Origin: Marsupella aquatica
Lineage: Eukaryota > Marchantiophyta
DNA length: 64,000 nt
Direction of reading: 5' to 3'
Assembly (NCBI GenBank): GCA_973895155.1
Contig: OZ316895.1
Span: 12,028,001-12,092,000 of the forward strand
In this document: positions 31,478 through 45,234 of the stretch, one piece after another
How positions within the stretch are numbered: position 1 is the stretch's first letter
How the letters are laid out: the number at the start of each line of letters is the position of its first letter
The notes under the pieces: generated by a model
Seen by the model: the letters and a program-made list of their open reading frames with translations, nothing else
Told to the model about the DNA's origin: nothing
The model's database searches: none
Position numbers and translations under genes: made by a program

Positions 31478-32105
31478 TTACGGAGATGAAATTAGTATTG
31501 ATTCATGTCCCCTAGGTAAAGAGTTTCCTTGTCTTGAAAGTAGGCTCCCTCTTGAGAAGCCACAGAGTGCAATTTCTACATCAAGAATCTGACCCACTTG
31601 ACGAAGTGCCACAACTCGACGTACAGGAAATTTCAAGATCTTGTGCTTTGGAGACACAGTCAGATGACCATACTTCAGAGCTTTCCGAGCAATGTCCTGA
31701 GATGACGGCGCCCTGAATATGACCATAGAATCACATTATGGACTTCACAAGAAAGACTGGAAAGTCGGAAAAATGAAGGTACGTAACCAGACTGAGCTTC
31801 AACCGCATGAACTCAATGATGCAGCTGTAGCACAAGGATCCACGCCGTTCAGAGGAAGATGATCCTTGAAGTGAACTTCAACCTGCTGAATACTCACGAG
31901 AAAAAGTGAGGGACGCATCCCTGTTGGTAGAGTTTTCTCGTTAGGCAACTTTTCTTCTGTGAGATTGAACCTGGAATATTTTGGTGCTTGCGCACATCGT
32001 CTGAACTCACAATTCTACATATCGAGGTGCAACCAGTGGCCGCTTCGATCTCGATAGGTTGCTCAAAACCAACATCCGGATAATATGCTAGAAAAAACAA
32101 ATATA
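31478..32105 (-). pseudogene. Unidentified exon-like segments downstream of the LACS gene
   Basis: Three minus-strand blocks look exonic. 32,093-31,971 has a strong acceptor (TTTTTTCTAG) and encodes YYPDVGFEQPIEIEAATG. 31,884-31,802 follows an AG after TATTCAGC and encodes VEVHFKDHLPLNGVDP. 31,722-31,586 encodes SQDIARKALKYGH and VRRVVALRQVGQILDV. GC and codon use differ from the flanks. I do not recognise the family and cannot join them into a complete gene with start and stop. They could be a small gene, a gene remnant, or long 3' sequence of the LACS transcript. Confidence 0.3.
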
Positions 32106-32493
32106 ATCACAGTCATCTAATCAAACTACTATCAATTACACAATCTATTGAATATTCTAAAGAGACCTAGGAGATTCCAAATGAGACTCCGCGAAATTCT
32201 AAAAGTTCTCCGCGAAAACGCTCCTTCATTTCTTCGTTTTTGCATAAAGCTCGTCGATATGAGGCTGTCAAAACAGACGTAGGAAACTCCAGACAGTTAA
32301 TGGTATATCGAAAGTCCAAAACAAGCCAAACAGATGAAGGAAACCCTGGCTTAAATTTACTCCAATCTGATACCTACCACGAGATTCCATTATTTTTATT
32401 ACTCACATGATGCTCCAGTGTTCTTGGGTATCACCACCACATCAAAAGTGCATCTTGATTCCCTTGTCCTTAGAACCTTAGAGCTATCGATGA

Positions 32494-35400
32494 TTAATTC
32501 AACAATCTTGGTAGCTCGTATAATGTACGCTTTCCTTCCCGGATATGATCCTGCGCTGGATTATTACCTATTTTGTGGGTAAAACTATGGCGATAGGATT
32601 ATACCTGGTAATACTTCAGAAGCTGCGGTCGTTTTTTCTTGTAGGTAGGCGTCAATAGATCTCTGTCCAGGTCGAACGGTTCAGCTTCCAAATATACACC
32701 TTTTATGACTTCAAAACCCTTGAGCTGCACATCCCAGAATTCAACAGTATCAACATGAGAGAGAACAGAAAACAGGTTCTGTGATCAGATCCGAGATCGC
32801 CCACTCCAGAGTAATACCAGAGGCTAGAAGTTGGAAACTATCCACACCAATTGAGAGTGTCAAAGTTTTTATAAGACCATCAATATCAAACATGCTAATC
32901 AGCCAATTAGTCAAGTTCGGCAGATGATCATCAAGTGCCTTGTAAGTGAAACAAGTAAACCTTACCTTACTACCCTTGGCAGTAGCCGATAATTCCTTGA
33001 GTACAAATTCCTTGCATTTTGGATTTTTCACGAGTTCTGAGAAAGTTCCTTCCACTCCATTACTCTGCGCCCAATTTTGGAGAACACTAGTCTTGGGGAC
33101 TACTACGGCCACCAATGATGACTCAAAACTGTTTCCATACACCCAAATCTGCTCGAAATTGCAACCAAAACCACTGCATTAGTCGAGAAACTAGTAGCTA
33201 GAGCTTTTGAGACAACTTCGATAACTATACTAGAGAGAATGTCACTCTTTCCCAACTGTCCACTTCATTCTGAGGACCAAAAGCCTTTCTCATCGTAGTA
33301 GAGAAGTGCTCTCACTTCGCTCTGAGATTGCGCTTATTGAATAATAAACCAATGATATATGTATGACACGATGATAGAGAACCACGACCTTTGAGCACCT
33401 GTCTGTGGCTTAATGTACCCAAGCTCTTCTCTAAAGCAAAGTAACGAAGAAAAATAACTCACCATTTCCACTACATTACACAAGCCGTAGACATTTTCCA
33501 AATTCTCGACTGCAACGTATTCTCCTTGAGAAAGCTTTAAAATATTCTTCTTCCGGTCAATAATTTTAAGTCCACCACTTTCTTGCCATTCACCAATGTC
33601 ACCTGCAAGTTTAAAACAACTATGAAGGTTGAAACTCCGGTCTTGCATATCACCATCCAAACCAATGACTTTCATGCTACAACAACAGGTACATATGTAT
33701 TGGACACTAGTTTCCACAAATCTCCAATATAATTGGACGCATCCACAAGTCTGGCATTTGGTATTGGGACGTCCTTTTCGTAATAAATATGATGTTCAAA
33801 CTGCTTGGAGCGTCAACCTGAGACGACACTGCCAGAACAATGAGGATGACACACCTGTGTGAAACCAACCATCAACAAGAGCTTCTTTTGTGAGATCATC
33901 ACGCTTATAGTACCCAGCAAACACTGTTTTAGCACGAAGGCAGACTTCGCCCCTTTGTGGAGTTCCAAGAGCATCATAATTCATTTCTGGCACAGATTCA
34001 AGCCGTGCTTCAACATTGGGCAATGGGGGGCCAACAGTTCCGTTTTGTGCTATCTCGTCTGGGATTGAAAGAAAGCTTCCCGCACATGTCTCCGTCAACC
34101 CTGAACGCACATCATCCCAAATAACAGTCATATATCTGCAGGTCTAATGCAGATCATCTGTGAGGGACATGGCAATTATCAGAATGAGGGTCCAGGCAAC
34201 GAGAATAATGCGAAAGTAGAGTTCTTTTGGTGGGACTGAAAGCGTGCCAAGATAATTGCAAAATCCTACAAACTTGAAAAAGCACGTAGTAGTCATACTG
34301 TAGTCCTTCAAAATATAGTATGGTACTGGTCTCTTACTTCCGTTTCAGTTCTAAATATAATATCGCTGAGATGATATAACCGACAACCATCAACATAGAT
34401 AAGCTTGACCTAGATGATGAACCTGATTAGACTAGTTTTCCAGAAAAGGTCCCATCTGTTAATAGCAAGCCATGGATTGCATCTCATTGTCAGAAGAGAC
34501 TGGAATGATACCATAGCCCTGAAGCACCGGGGCACACATGGTTACCCGCAAGAACTCCTCCACATGGTTAGCTAGAGGTGCTGCACCAGATACGATGAGC
34601 CGAACGCGACCTCCCAGACCTGCTTTGACCTGCAGCACATCACTTCATTTTAGACAGCAGTTTTGCCATGAACTAGCAATGAATCACAGAGGGGACTTTG
34701 CAAGTCATTGACTTTATTGCCTTGCGTTCAATACCCATTGAATAGTCATCAGCCTGTAAAACTGGTGAAATTCACTGAACCACGCAACCCTGCAGTCGAA
34801 AGACATGGACGTGACAGAGGAATACATGGGAGGATCTCAAAATGTGGCACTCTCTGCGGATCACACCACCAAAAATAGCATAGGGCTCCAACTTATTTTT
34901 CGATAGTAGTTGGAAGGATTCACTTTCACAGAGTCGGATGCAGACCTTGTTAAAAATGAGATAGTCAAATAGGGGGGATGCTTTGTCTTGCTTAGCGCCC
35001 GCCTTGATAGCCTTCAACTTACTGCAAAATCCAAAACCAAGATCACGAAACTATTGAGATCGAAGAACTATTATTGCAACCCGCAAACCTATTTTACAAA
35101 CCGTGGAAGGAGACATCGGAAAACTATCTGTTCCTGAGCAATGCCCATGTCATGAGCAAAGAGCCCTAATCTGTCTTTTGGACTTTATATCAAAACAATA
35201 CGTGCCACAATATAGATTATCAAATTATACAGAATCAAAAGGCATCCTCTAGATAACAATTTTCGATGAGTTCTGACGCTCACGTCTTGTATCCAAAGTC
35301 GAACAACATTTTCTTCAATCCACCTGCCTCGGCAATTTTTGAATTCAATCCTGCAAAAGAAGCCATTAACATATCTCAGTATTCAGGCTAATGTTGAGAT

Positions 35401-38400
35401 TAAATTGTAACTAGAATGGGATATCAACATTACATTCGCGGGGAAGGATTTCAGTGCAGAACCGAAAAAAGGTGATTTTCATTTACGCAGAAGCCGCAAT
35501 AATATCAATGATTCGTCGTGCAGAGCGAAGAACACTTTCAACAGAGATTAGGTCGCACAAAGCCACACTTGAAAGAAAAAATCTACCAGTCAAAATGATT
35601 TTCAGTGAAAAGAGAGCTCCTGGGAAGCACCCAAACTTTGCTGATAGATTACTTTCTACGAATATGGTTATCACTGCGAGACTTCCACCAGCAGTAATAC
35701 CGAGTAGAACAGATATGAAAATCAAATAACCTGTGTAGAGACGATCAAAGACACGAGGAACCCCTGTGAAAAAGGTTGGCTTCAATGCAGCCAAGTCCTC
35801 CGTCAGCAGCTTAATGTCCTGCAAAAGAAAACCATGTTCATTCCTGCGTGATGATAGTACGCATCTCAAACTTTTGTTACGTTACTCTATTCTTAGGTAA
35901 GCTCCAAACTTTCGCAATAGTCCCTCGACATCAGCAAAGGTCCAGAATTTGTATACTTACCCCACGCCAAAACCCAATTGATGCGCCAGAATACACAAAA
36001 TATTCTTCAAAGGCCCTATCCATGATATGTGCCAACGGCAGGTATGAGAAGTAGCTGTCAGTTGGAAGAATCTGCAATCACAAAAAGAGGGTTATTCGTT
36101 GCAAACAATTTGCAACCAGGGTGAACTAGCACAGATCCAATCAAGGTTTCTGTGCCCCTCAACTAAACATCATTCGCTCACGCAGGTTCTGCAAAGATCA
36201 GGAGACGTGACTTGCAAGTGTGTTAAGTACCTTTTCATTAAGCTTGCTGAGCAACACGTCCACGGCCGCATTTTGGTCAACAATGCCTTCATGCTTGATC
36301 AGGACACCCTTCGGTTCCCCAGTTGTACCACTTGTATACATAATTGTGCATATATCGCTGCCTTTGGGAGGAACAATATCGTAAGGGTTTTTCTTTCCCT
36401 ACACAGTCAAGCACTGCACAAACTAAGTAAAATATTCACCAAAAGGTGTCCAAATGCGTACTTCAAGATAGATATACGCGACCAGTTGTCATCCACAGAC
36501 GTAGGAGTGATCCAAAGATGTTCATCTCCAAAAATATTTACCAACTTGAATGGCCCTGATGCAAATATATCGTGCAACTGTTCTAGAAAGCGAGTCCGAT
36601 ATTTAAATACAAATTCAACCTACTGGATCCATCTACTATAGAGGGACTGGAAAGACTGACGGAAACAAAGTAGTAGGGCTCACCAGTTCTAGAAAATCGT
36701 CCCACGAATAGACAGCAATCTCTAGACTCTCAACCGAGGATTTCTGCTCACTCGCCACAGGACCAAAGCTCACCAAGGCTGCAAGTCAGGTCATGAGTGA
36801 GCAGAAATCTATTAAGGACCTGCTTTTGACTTAAAGCAGATGCTAGTATGGCCAGGGGATGCAACCAAAAACAATAACCTATGAGCAATCGAAATGCAAT
36901 ATTCACACGCACACAGAACACAATCCACTTCGCTGGCACAAAATCATACGTTAAACATTGAGAGTATTAGCTGAATTACTAGTGCGGGAAAATACGTACT
37001 TTTTACATGGGCAGTAACATTTGGCAGAGAATTAATCATCTGCGAGCACAAAAAAATGCTCCAACAATATCAGGAATTTCCATCATGGGTGGAAGAATTT
37101 CGCAATTCGTAACTCTGCACGTGTTATCAGTGCAACCTCACATGATACAAGGACGACAATACCATCTTTGGAAGTTATGATGGATGCCCACGAGTGACCC
37201 AAAACCACGATCAATGTCTGAGCATATGGAAACTCGAAACTCAAATTGGGTTTCATCAGGGTAATTATCAAATGCTACACTTTGCTACAAGACCTGCAAG
37301 ACAGCTTTTCTTTGAACTCCTAAGCTGGGAGCGTCATACCTTACATACATATTGCTCATCGTATTCTACAGTGGTTAAAATTAGATCAGCGAGGTCAACT
37401 TACCAAGGGGAGCTTGTCTCCATGTACAAAGACAATTGCAACTTCCGAATGTCCAATAATGAATTCAACTGCTTCCGATCCTGACACAATTACAAGAATG
37501 TCTCAGTTCAGCCAGAGCAATAGAGCACACTCCAATGACAATTGAACCATTCAGTTACAAGTAATTAGCCGACCTTCACTCGCTGTGTCCGAATCTCCTC
37601 CACAATTTGGCATGCTTGAGAAAAAGAGATAAACAATATTCTTTTTAGATCGTAATTGTCAACCTGAATTAATGATAACACCAACAAGCTCCAACTCAAC
37701 ACTACTTACCGAGAGTATCATAGAGGGGAACACACTCGATGCTTTGTGAACTGCAAGCCTGGAAGCCCACCAAAAACCAGGAAGTAAGTCTGTTGGGTGT
37801 TTGTCCGAAACTATCTCCAAGGTATAGCATAAGTGAGCAAAGTAAACATCATTTAAGTCATCCCTTGTAGTCATCCGTTGTACTAGGATTCACAACCTCA
37901 CACAGGACACAACATATAAATCGACATTACCTCCATCGTCGTGAACCACTCTGGGGTATTAGGTCCATAAATTCCACATCGTGAACGCTGCACCACATCA
38001 ATTAAAAATTCTTAAGTACATTACACATTATGAATGCAAATGCACAAAATGGAAAAAACATATCTTGAGCTCCATCCAGCCTTCCGCCGATCCTTTATTC
38101 CATACCTTCCTCGTGGTCTTGAAGCTTTTCAAAAATCTGGACCGGGAAAGAGCTCCTCAATTCCGATCACATCAGACAACAGGAGCCCTTTTTTCTTGAC
38201 ATCCAGACAATGATTCGCAACTATGTTTCACTTTTCTAGGACAACACCGGGTACTATGAATCCAAATTACACCTTGATGCCCTCGTTACGAAAACACCGA
38301 TGGGGCCCGGACCCTAGCCCATAGGTAGTGCAGAATAGAGCTACACGCACTTACAGGATTTCTTAATATAATTATCAACATCCGGAATAGCAATGGATTA

Positions 38401-39926
38401 CTTTCCTTTCAACTTGTAATATATGTTTTTAAAGGTCACTAAAAAAACTGAGAATACGTGCAAAAGCCACATTAGCTTTCTTGACCTATAAAAGAGATGG
38501 CAGCACTTACTGAGGAAAGTCCCACGTGGCGCATAGCTGAACCAATATTGACGGCCTTCTCATAAACTTGCTCGTACGTATCCCATACATAGTCACCAGC
38601 CTAAAACATAATATCAATGCGTGTAATCAAAATTTACACATTTTTTCTCTGAAACTCGGGACTTTTGGTCGTGAACATGAGCCATGGGCCCGAGTTCGCC
38701 ATCTTCGTGCAATTCTACAAGAAACCAAGACTGACTTCATCCTTAGCATCAATGAATGGACTACAACTTCTGGGGACAGAATAAACTTCCGAACATACCT
38801 TGCCATCGACCACCGAACGTCTTCCCAGCATGTTGTTTTTGGGATTTCTTTTCACGGACTCGCTGCAGCAACCATTATTCCAGATGAGGAGCGGACGTTT
38901 CAATTTTAGCAAGCATCATTCCAGATGATGAGAGAACGTTTCAATTTTAGAATTATTTCAATTAAAATTATTTCTGCAGTCCGAGCGGACCCGAAAGAGA
39001 TACCGTCGGGACAGAGTAGCTGAAGAGATCAGTCGATGTCCGGCCATTGACATTACTATGTAGGGAGATAAGGGCGTCTAAATACCCCACCTCCGTTTTC
39101 CACAGATGAAACTTGAGAATTCATGGGCGGCTCATACATTCTTGCGGTTCGGATACAACCGCGCATGGGCCCTTTAAATTCCCCCCAACGTTCTCTTCCA
39201 GCGTTCGTAATACCAAACGATCTTTGCCAGGCTGTTACGTCCAGGATGAGCGTACTGAATCATCCCCACGCTGTCGGTCACGTGACAGACCTTGAGCCTT
39301 TCAGAGAGTTCCAGGGGTTGTTCCAGACCAATGGATCGCTGTCAAACGCTCTAAGGTAATGGGGGCTCAGCAATCTTTAATTTCCAAATGCTTGGTACAG
39401 GGCTGAGTTTATATAATTCAAAGACACTGGTGGGAAGATAGAAAGGCAAGTTATTCAGGAAACTCGGAGGATCTTTGACCCGGTTGCAGATAACATACTT
39501 TACTAATGATTCCAGCAGAAATTTGCAGTGGATTCGAACCTCAGGCAGTACAAATTGCAAATGTAAAACCGCACCGAGCGAAAGCAAGAAGAAAGTCCTT
39601 TAACATCAGCTTGTTCTGTCACTTGAAGTTGGGAGGATGCACTACAAGAGGAGGGACGTTCGTTCCAGATTCCCTCAGCTTGCACAGCAGCCATTCCAAC
39701 CTTACAGTACATTAGACTGGTCCGAGCTGACGTGAGGTCTTCAGGGAATCCAGAGAAACGTGCATTATCCATACCTGAACATATCCCAGCAGGTTTCGAT
39801 TCCTTGAAGAGGCGGAACTCCATCCTTGGCGAATATATTCTTGTACACAGGTCCGACGGACAGAGCGCCATCCTTCCCTGGCACTCCCTCCTCGGCTTGG
39901 TAGGTGTAACACTTCGTTGCGACCAT
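32494..39926 (-). CDS. Long-chain acyl-CoA synthetase (LACS), 19 exons, 665 aa
   Basis: Activates C16-C18 fatty acids to acyl-CoA using ATP. Exons: 39926-39775, 38862-38799, 38600-38511, 37987-37931, 37758-37710, 37480-37404, 37039-37000, 36778-36684, 36398-36231, 36071-35961, 35818-35731, 35350-35284, 35021-34946, 34629-34512, 34100-33855, 33602-33463, 33148-32966, 32724-32605, 32550-32494. All introns are GT-AG and every phase agrees. The AMP-binding motif [11 protein letters not shown] (229-239), [17 protein letters not shown] (about 415-421), DGWFHTGD (about 493-500), [16 protein letters not shown] and [16 protein letters not shown] are all present. [11 protein letters not shown] and the absence of a peroxisomal SKL-type end place it near the ER LACS1-5 group of seed plants (cuticle and membrane lipids). 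The last 18 residues (after KYYQ) are less conserved, so the final exon is the least certain. Confidence 0.95.
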
Positions 39927-41760
39927 CTTGGGATCCAACAATCGTCCACGTGCTTCTTCGTCGTGGGTCTCCCCTCCGCCAAGACAAGCTGGGCACCACT
40001 TCGCCAGATTTGCAAGCGTTTAATCTTACGCAAGATTTCCAATTCACCTCCCACTTCCCTCCTCTCCTTCTCGAGAACTATGGTACTGTGCACAAGCCAC
40101 AACTTCAGCAAGCAACTATGGTTTGTACATCTAAGCAGATTACGAATGAACCGAACTTAACCCGCAAGAACCGACATTCACAAGCACTCTCGAGACCTCG
40201 ATGGCGGGCTCAATCGTATACCAATGCTTTCGATCGATCCACGCGTGCGAGCGAGACTAACGACTTGTTCTGACCTTTTGCGTTTCCGACCTTCCCTCCT
40301 ACGTTTCTTGCGTCCAGTCCTGGACCACCACCACACGTCCAGAGTGATGCAATTTGGACCTGCTCCGAATACGCTCGATCATACCTCACTCAGTTACCCT
40401 CCGGGCTTCCGGGATATCGTGGTAGTCTACAGTTCCGCGGTAAATTCCGCCAGGTTCCTACGAACGGTCGTCCTCGATTGTCTTGCGCAGAGATGGCCAA
40501 CAATGACCAGCACTGAATTGTGTGATTATAGTAATCCTCTGCGTCAATTGACCTGACCACGATGGCGACCAGTAACCACAAATGTATACTCTATCTATGG
40601 CGACTCCTCGCCACATTACCAAAACGGAAGACTAGGACGAGTCCCTACAGTCTAGGCCTATGATCTTTGCAAGGGCAGAGGGGGGGGGGACCCGCGACTG
40701 AAACCACAGAACCAACGGGCCGCCATCTCAAATTATTGAATCTAGGCTAGACAAGCTTTTTGACTCACCTACGCAATGTAGGGAATGCGGGGCCGCACTT
40801 TTTCACCAAAAAGAATTCCACCTCGGCACCTCGCTGTCGATGAATTTGCGGATCCGTCGGGTTCGCCCTCGTCTTTTCTTGTCGGAAATCACGTTTACTG
40901 TCTACACGAAACTGACAGGCTACAACGTTCTTCTTCCTCTAATCCTCTTCTTGCCCTCTCTCGCTCAGCGCTGCTGCCGCTGCTGCTGCTGCTGCTCCCA
41001 TTTATGGTGGCGGGGGTCGGGCGCAAGCCGCGCGCTATCTATGGCAGTGCTTCCTCGCATGCCTTGCTGCAATTCTGCACCAACATCAGCCTCTCCGCTC
41101 AATCGCACCTTTATTTATAGAACTTCGATCGATCGACTATGGCACTCCCTCTCATTCCAAATTCCTCAGATTACAATCGATTACAGCACCTCGTCGCTTC
41201 TTTACAGTAGACTGTTATTCCACGAAACCCGACAATGTAGTATCAATCTTTTCTTTCTAGTCTTTCTCGCTCCTCAAGGGCGTCGAGAGCCGAGCTCGGA
41301 GCTCTGCTTCATCGCCATCTCCACCTGATGAGATCCGATCCAGTCAATCGATGTCTCGATGAGCCACAGTGCAGTCGTGGTGTCCCGTACCTGTACCAGA
41401 CGACAAGGGTACTGCACATGAGGAGGAGAATGAACTGTAATGAGGGATTGAAGGGAAAGTGGGAAACCGTGGACGCCAATTAGCGATGCTGTACCGTAAT
41501 CAAGAGGGACAGCACGTAATTAAGCAGGCTGCATGCTCGGATTACGGAAACGTACAAAGGCCCGTATTTATCGTACCGTACCCCACCGATAACTGCAGTC
41601 GGAGAAAAGTACTTACAGTCGAATGAACCGTGTATAAGTGCGCATCGATAAGTGCCGTGTGGATTGGTATAGGCGAACCATATCTTCTCCTAACTTTAAA
41701 AAAAACAAAATCTTTGTAAGTGCACCAAGACGAGCAGTTTCTTTAAGTGCAAGTCAACTC
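39927..41760. other. LACS upstream region, no separate gene supported
   Basis: GC-richer than its surroundings, with a (CTG)n-like run near 40,978-41,000 and a G run at about 40,680. Plus-strand frames of 110-162 codons here (40,224-40,556; 40,785-41,328) are Leu/Ser/Arg-rich with no recognisable domain, and I regard them as by-products of composition. Confidence 0.45.
41112..41120 (-). promoter_or_regulatory. Possible TATA box for the LACS transcript
   Basis: CTATAAATA on the minus strand, about 1.2 kb upstream of the LACS start codon. Between them lies relatively GC-rich sequence with CAG/CTG triplets (about 40,970-41,000) and a plausible donor, so a 5'-UTR intron is possible. It could instead belong to an unrelated transcript. 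Confidence 0.3.
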
Positions 41761-41807
41761 TCACTAAAAAAATAAAATATTGGCACTAAAGTCAATAGTC
41801 CATCACT

Positions 41808-42110
41808 ACATTGATTCATTTACTTCTATAATATGCAAAGCCGCCAAAAAAACTTTTGGGTGTCCTTACAAATTCAGAAATGGAGGGAACAAACCTGAGG
41901 ACATTGATTCATTTACTTCTATAATATGCAAAGCTGCCAAAAAACTTTTTGGTGTCCTTACAAATTCAGAAATGGAGGGAACAAACCTGAGGGGTCAAAT
42001 TGTTTTGTGCTCTTGGATTGATTGACCAAGTATATGTGCTTAAAAATTCAGAAATGGAGGGAACAAACCTGAGCCCTCAGATTTTCTTGTGCTCTTGAAT
42101 TGATTGACCA
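41808..42110. repeat. Tandem duplications, 93-bp and about 82-bp units
   Basis: A unit beginning ACATTGATTCATTTACTTC repeats at 41,808 and 41,901 (93-bp step). The overlapping motif AAATTCAGAAATGGAGGG recurs a third time about 82 bp later, with TTGATTGACCAAGTAT following both of the last copies. Confidence 0.85.
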
Positions 42111-42659
42111 AGTATGTCAAATGTTATGCTCATTTTAATAGTAAAATACAAAGTATATGAGATGATACTTATCTGACATGTATATGAGATGATACTTTGT
42201 GACATCATCTTAAATGTTTCATTTTTTTCAAGTATGAGAGTACACACCAATGGAAGGAGAATCTTTTGGGGCTTGAGAAACTTTTGAATGGAGAGCCTAT
42301 GAGACTCTATAAGGAAGGGAAATGGGTTAATTTTCTCCTTTTCTTCTTCTTTATATTTAGTTGTACATTTTTTCTGTTTATTTAAAGGTGTCAATGTAAG
42401 AAAAAAAGGGGAGTAATAGAGTGGCATAGGAGTGAAGAAATAGGAAAAGGGGGGAGTAACAACAATTAAAAATATTCCCTTCCCAATAGTATCAAAGCAC
42501 CCCGGGTCATCATCTCTCTTGCACCCTCCCACATCCTTGCTCTCCCCAACAATATAGTTTTCACAACAAAACAACATCTTCCAAAATAAAATAAAATTGC
42601 AAAACCAAAGTCAATTGTTTTTACATGTTTTGATTATATTTTTTGTTTTGAGGTCTAGT

Positions 42660-44580
42660 GTAAGTTTCTAGACTAAAGACTCATCATGTGGATGGGAAAT
42701 TCATCTTACTTATAAGACGTCAACTATAAGCTAGAGTTGGGGGCTAGGTTTCTAGAGTGAAGCCTCTAGACCGTAACTTCATGGCCCACCATGTGAATGG
42801 GAAAACTTATGACTATGATGTATGTCAAATGATAATTATCAATAGCCTTGACTACCCATTCTTTGAAAGTGAATAAAGGGGAGTGCAATAAAAATATCAC
42901 CAAAATATACACCTTAGTCACATTCTTTGAATGATTAAAAAATTCATCATGGATGTTATCATCTTAATAATCATTCATATCATACCAAACTCTTTTTTAT
43001 GCCCATTTCTATTTCTATGCACATATGTTATAGTGGGGGCATAGAACCCATTTTTTAATGCAAACTAGCCCCCACTACCCGTTCTTTGAACATGAATAGT
43101 GGGGAGTACAATAAAAATGTCACCAAAATATATTCCTGATTCACATTCTTTGAAGGTTAATGAAATGATAACAAAATAAGCATGGAGGTGATTATTTTAA
43201 TAATCATATATAACATACCATACTCTTTTCTATGCACATATGTTATGGTGGCCATGAAGCCCATTTTTAATGTAAAATAGAAATCATGATAAAAAGCATA
43301 TATACTTATCATTTGACATACATCATGGTCATGATTTTCCCATCCACATGATGAGCAAGTTACTGTCTAGAGTCTTCACTCTAGAAGCCTAGGCCCAACT
43401 CTAGTTGGTAGTTGGTGCTTTAGAATAAAACTGCTATATGGTGAATCCATCTTCCAATATTTTGTCTTATTCAAACTTCTTTTCTTGTGTATTTTAATTC
43501 AATGTGTCTTACCAAGGTGCATCCCTTGTATACTTTAGATTTTGAATTTAATCTGGCACCCCTCCAAATTTTTCAATTCCTTGCTATACTTTTGATCATC
43601 CACCCTTTAACAAAGCATGGAAGTTCTAGTCCTTATTCTGATGAGTGAAGAAAAAATTATCTAATTAAAGTGCACTTCTCATGTCTTTAAGTTCTACTCA
43701 TGGTTTTGTGTCCTAAATTTATGATTTTAATTCATTTGAGTGTCATTACCTAAGATAAGTACATAAGTATCTTTACTAGTGTGCAGAACCCAATACCATA
43801 GACTAAAATTTTTCCCTCATTATTCTCTTCTTTACATCATGTGTACTTTTACTCTTGTACCTTATGTGCACAACTTTTCAATGTTAGGCTTCCTAATCAA
43901 TGTACTATTTATATTTGTCACAAAAAATTAGATCACCTGTATTTCATTAAAAAAACTTAAACTTTTTGCTAGAGGACAAAATAACTTTTCATGTTCCAGG
44001 ATGAATATGCTATATAAATAAAATAGAAATTATGACAAAAACCATGCATGATTATCATTTAACATGCATCATAGTCATACCTTTTCCTTTTCACATACAC
44101 ATGATGAACTTTGGAGTTATGGTCTAGAGGCTAGAAGCCAAGGCTACAACTCTAGCTTATAGTTGTCCCTTTATAAGTAAGATGCATGCTTTATGTTATG
44201 ATTTCTGTTTACATTTAAAAAATGTACTCAATGGGCCCACCATAACATATGTGCATAGAAAGATGAACGTATATAGAGAGGAGAATGATATGTTGTGTAT
44301 GTTTATTAAACTGATGACATGTAATTTTTATCATTTCATTAACATTCAATGTGTGTGAATAGTAAATATACTTTGATGACACTTTTATTGTCCTATCCCC
44401 TATTCATGTTCATAGAAAAGAGTACGACATGTTATGTATGATTATTAAAATGATGACACACACAAAGGTTTCTTTGTCATTTCATTAACCTTCAAAAAAT
44501 GTGAGAAATATATTTTAGTGACATTTTTACTGTCCTCCCTGCTATTCACATTCAAGAATGGGTAGTGGGGCTAATGCAGC
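42660..44580. repeat. Cluster of nested inverted and direct repeats (fold-back element)
   Basis: A segment at about 42,690-42,850 (CTTATAAGACGTCAACTATAAGCTAGAGTT...) is the reverse complement of 44,030-44,190 and also of 43,300-43,435. Between the first arms, a 222-bp unit (TACCC.TTCTTTGAA.....AATA.....GGAGT) is repeated directly at about 42,853 and 43,075, and inverted forms follow at about 44,200-44,580. The middle, 43,445-44,010, is copy B of the dispersed repeat found at 640-1180. No coding sequence was found. It looks like serial insertion of related fold-back elements. Confidence 0.75.
43445..44010. repeat. Dispersed repeat, copy B (inverse of 640-1180)
   Basis: Reverse complement of 640-1180; see that entry. 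It is embedded in the fold-back cluster, so it probably belongs to the same transposon family, with copy A a partial relative. Confidence 0.75.
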
Positions 44581-45234
44581 AAATCATCACATGAAGCAGT
44601 TTCATTATCCTGCTCAAATGTGCAATATGATAGATTGGGGTATAAGAAATACAATGATGATGTGTGACTAGAAAACAGAAGGGAGAAATGCAAAAGTGAT
44701 TTTCCATGCATTTATCAGATATCACAATCATGTACACATGGATAAATGTATAAATGATGCCCCGTGCACTTATAGTATGGTGCATTCTGTGGATAAATGC
44801 TGGTTGGTGGTGTCTTCCCAGGAGCCTGCACTTAGGATTCCAATATAATTCTGACTAGTACTTCAACTAGACAGGTGGTTTTGTTTGTTTCACACAAAAA
44901 GGTGGTTGATAATGGTGAGGGTTTTAGATGATAATGCTCAGTACTGAAGAACCTTTCAATATGTCCTCTACAGTAGTTGTCTCTTGGTAGAAAGAGTGAA
45001 GTTCAGCTTCCAGGTTTGTCTTCAAGTGTGAGGAAAGGAAAAAGTTATACAGTACAGTAAGAGTGAAAAAATTCTCACCAATTCGAGTGAAAATTTTGAG
45101 TAAGATTTAACCTTGATGACATCCAATGTTATTGGACCTAGGTGGAATTTTTCTAGGCCCTCCCACTCACTTCCAAGAATTACATCTTGAGCTTTGGGTT
45201 GCCCCATATGGTGAACTGAGGAGATGATACTAAC
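44581..45234. other. Intergenic, nothing recognised
   Basis: Low-complexity AT-rich DNA without a supportable gene. Confidence 0.5.

Noticed and set aside
39528-39545. tRNA B-box-like GGTTCGAATCC on the minus strand
   Set aside because: The surrounding bases do not form T-arm or acceptor stems and no A box is placed correctly. It is not a tRNA.
40224-41328. Plus-strand frames of 110-162 codons upstream of LACS
   Set aside because: Low-complexity Leu/Ser/Arg composition and no domain. They are overlapping frames in a GC-rich promoter region.
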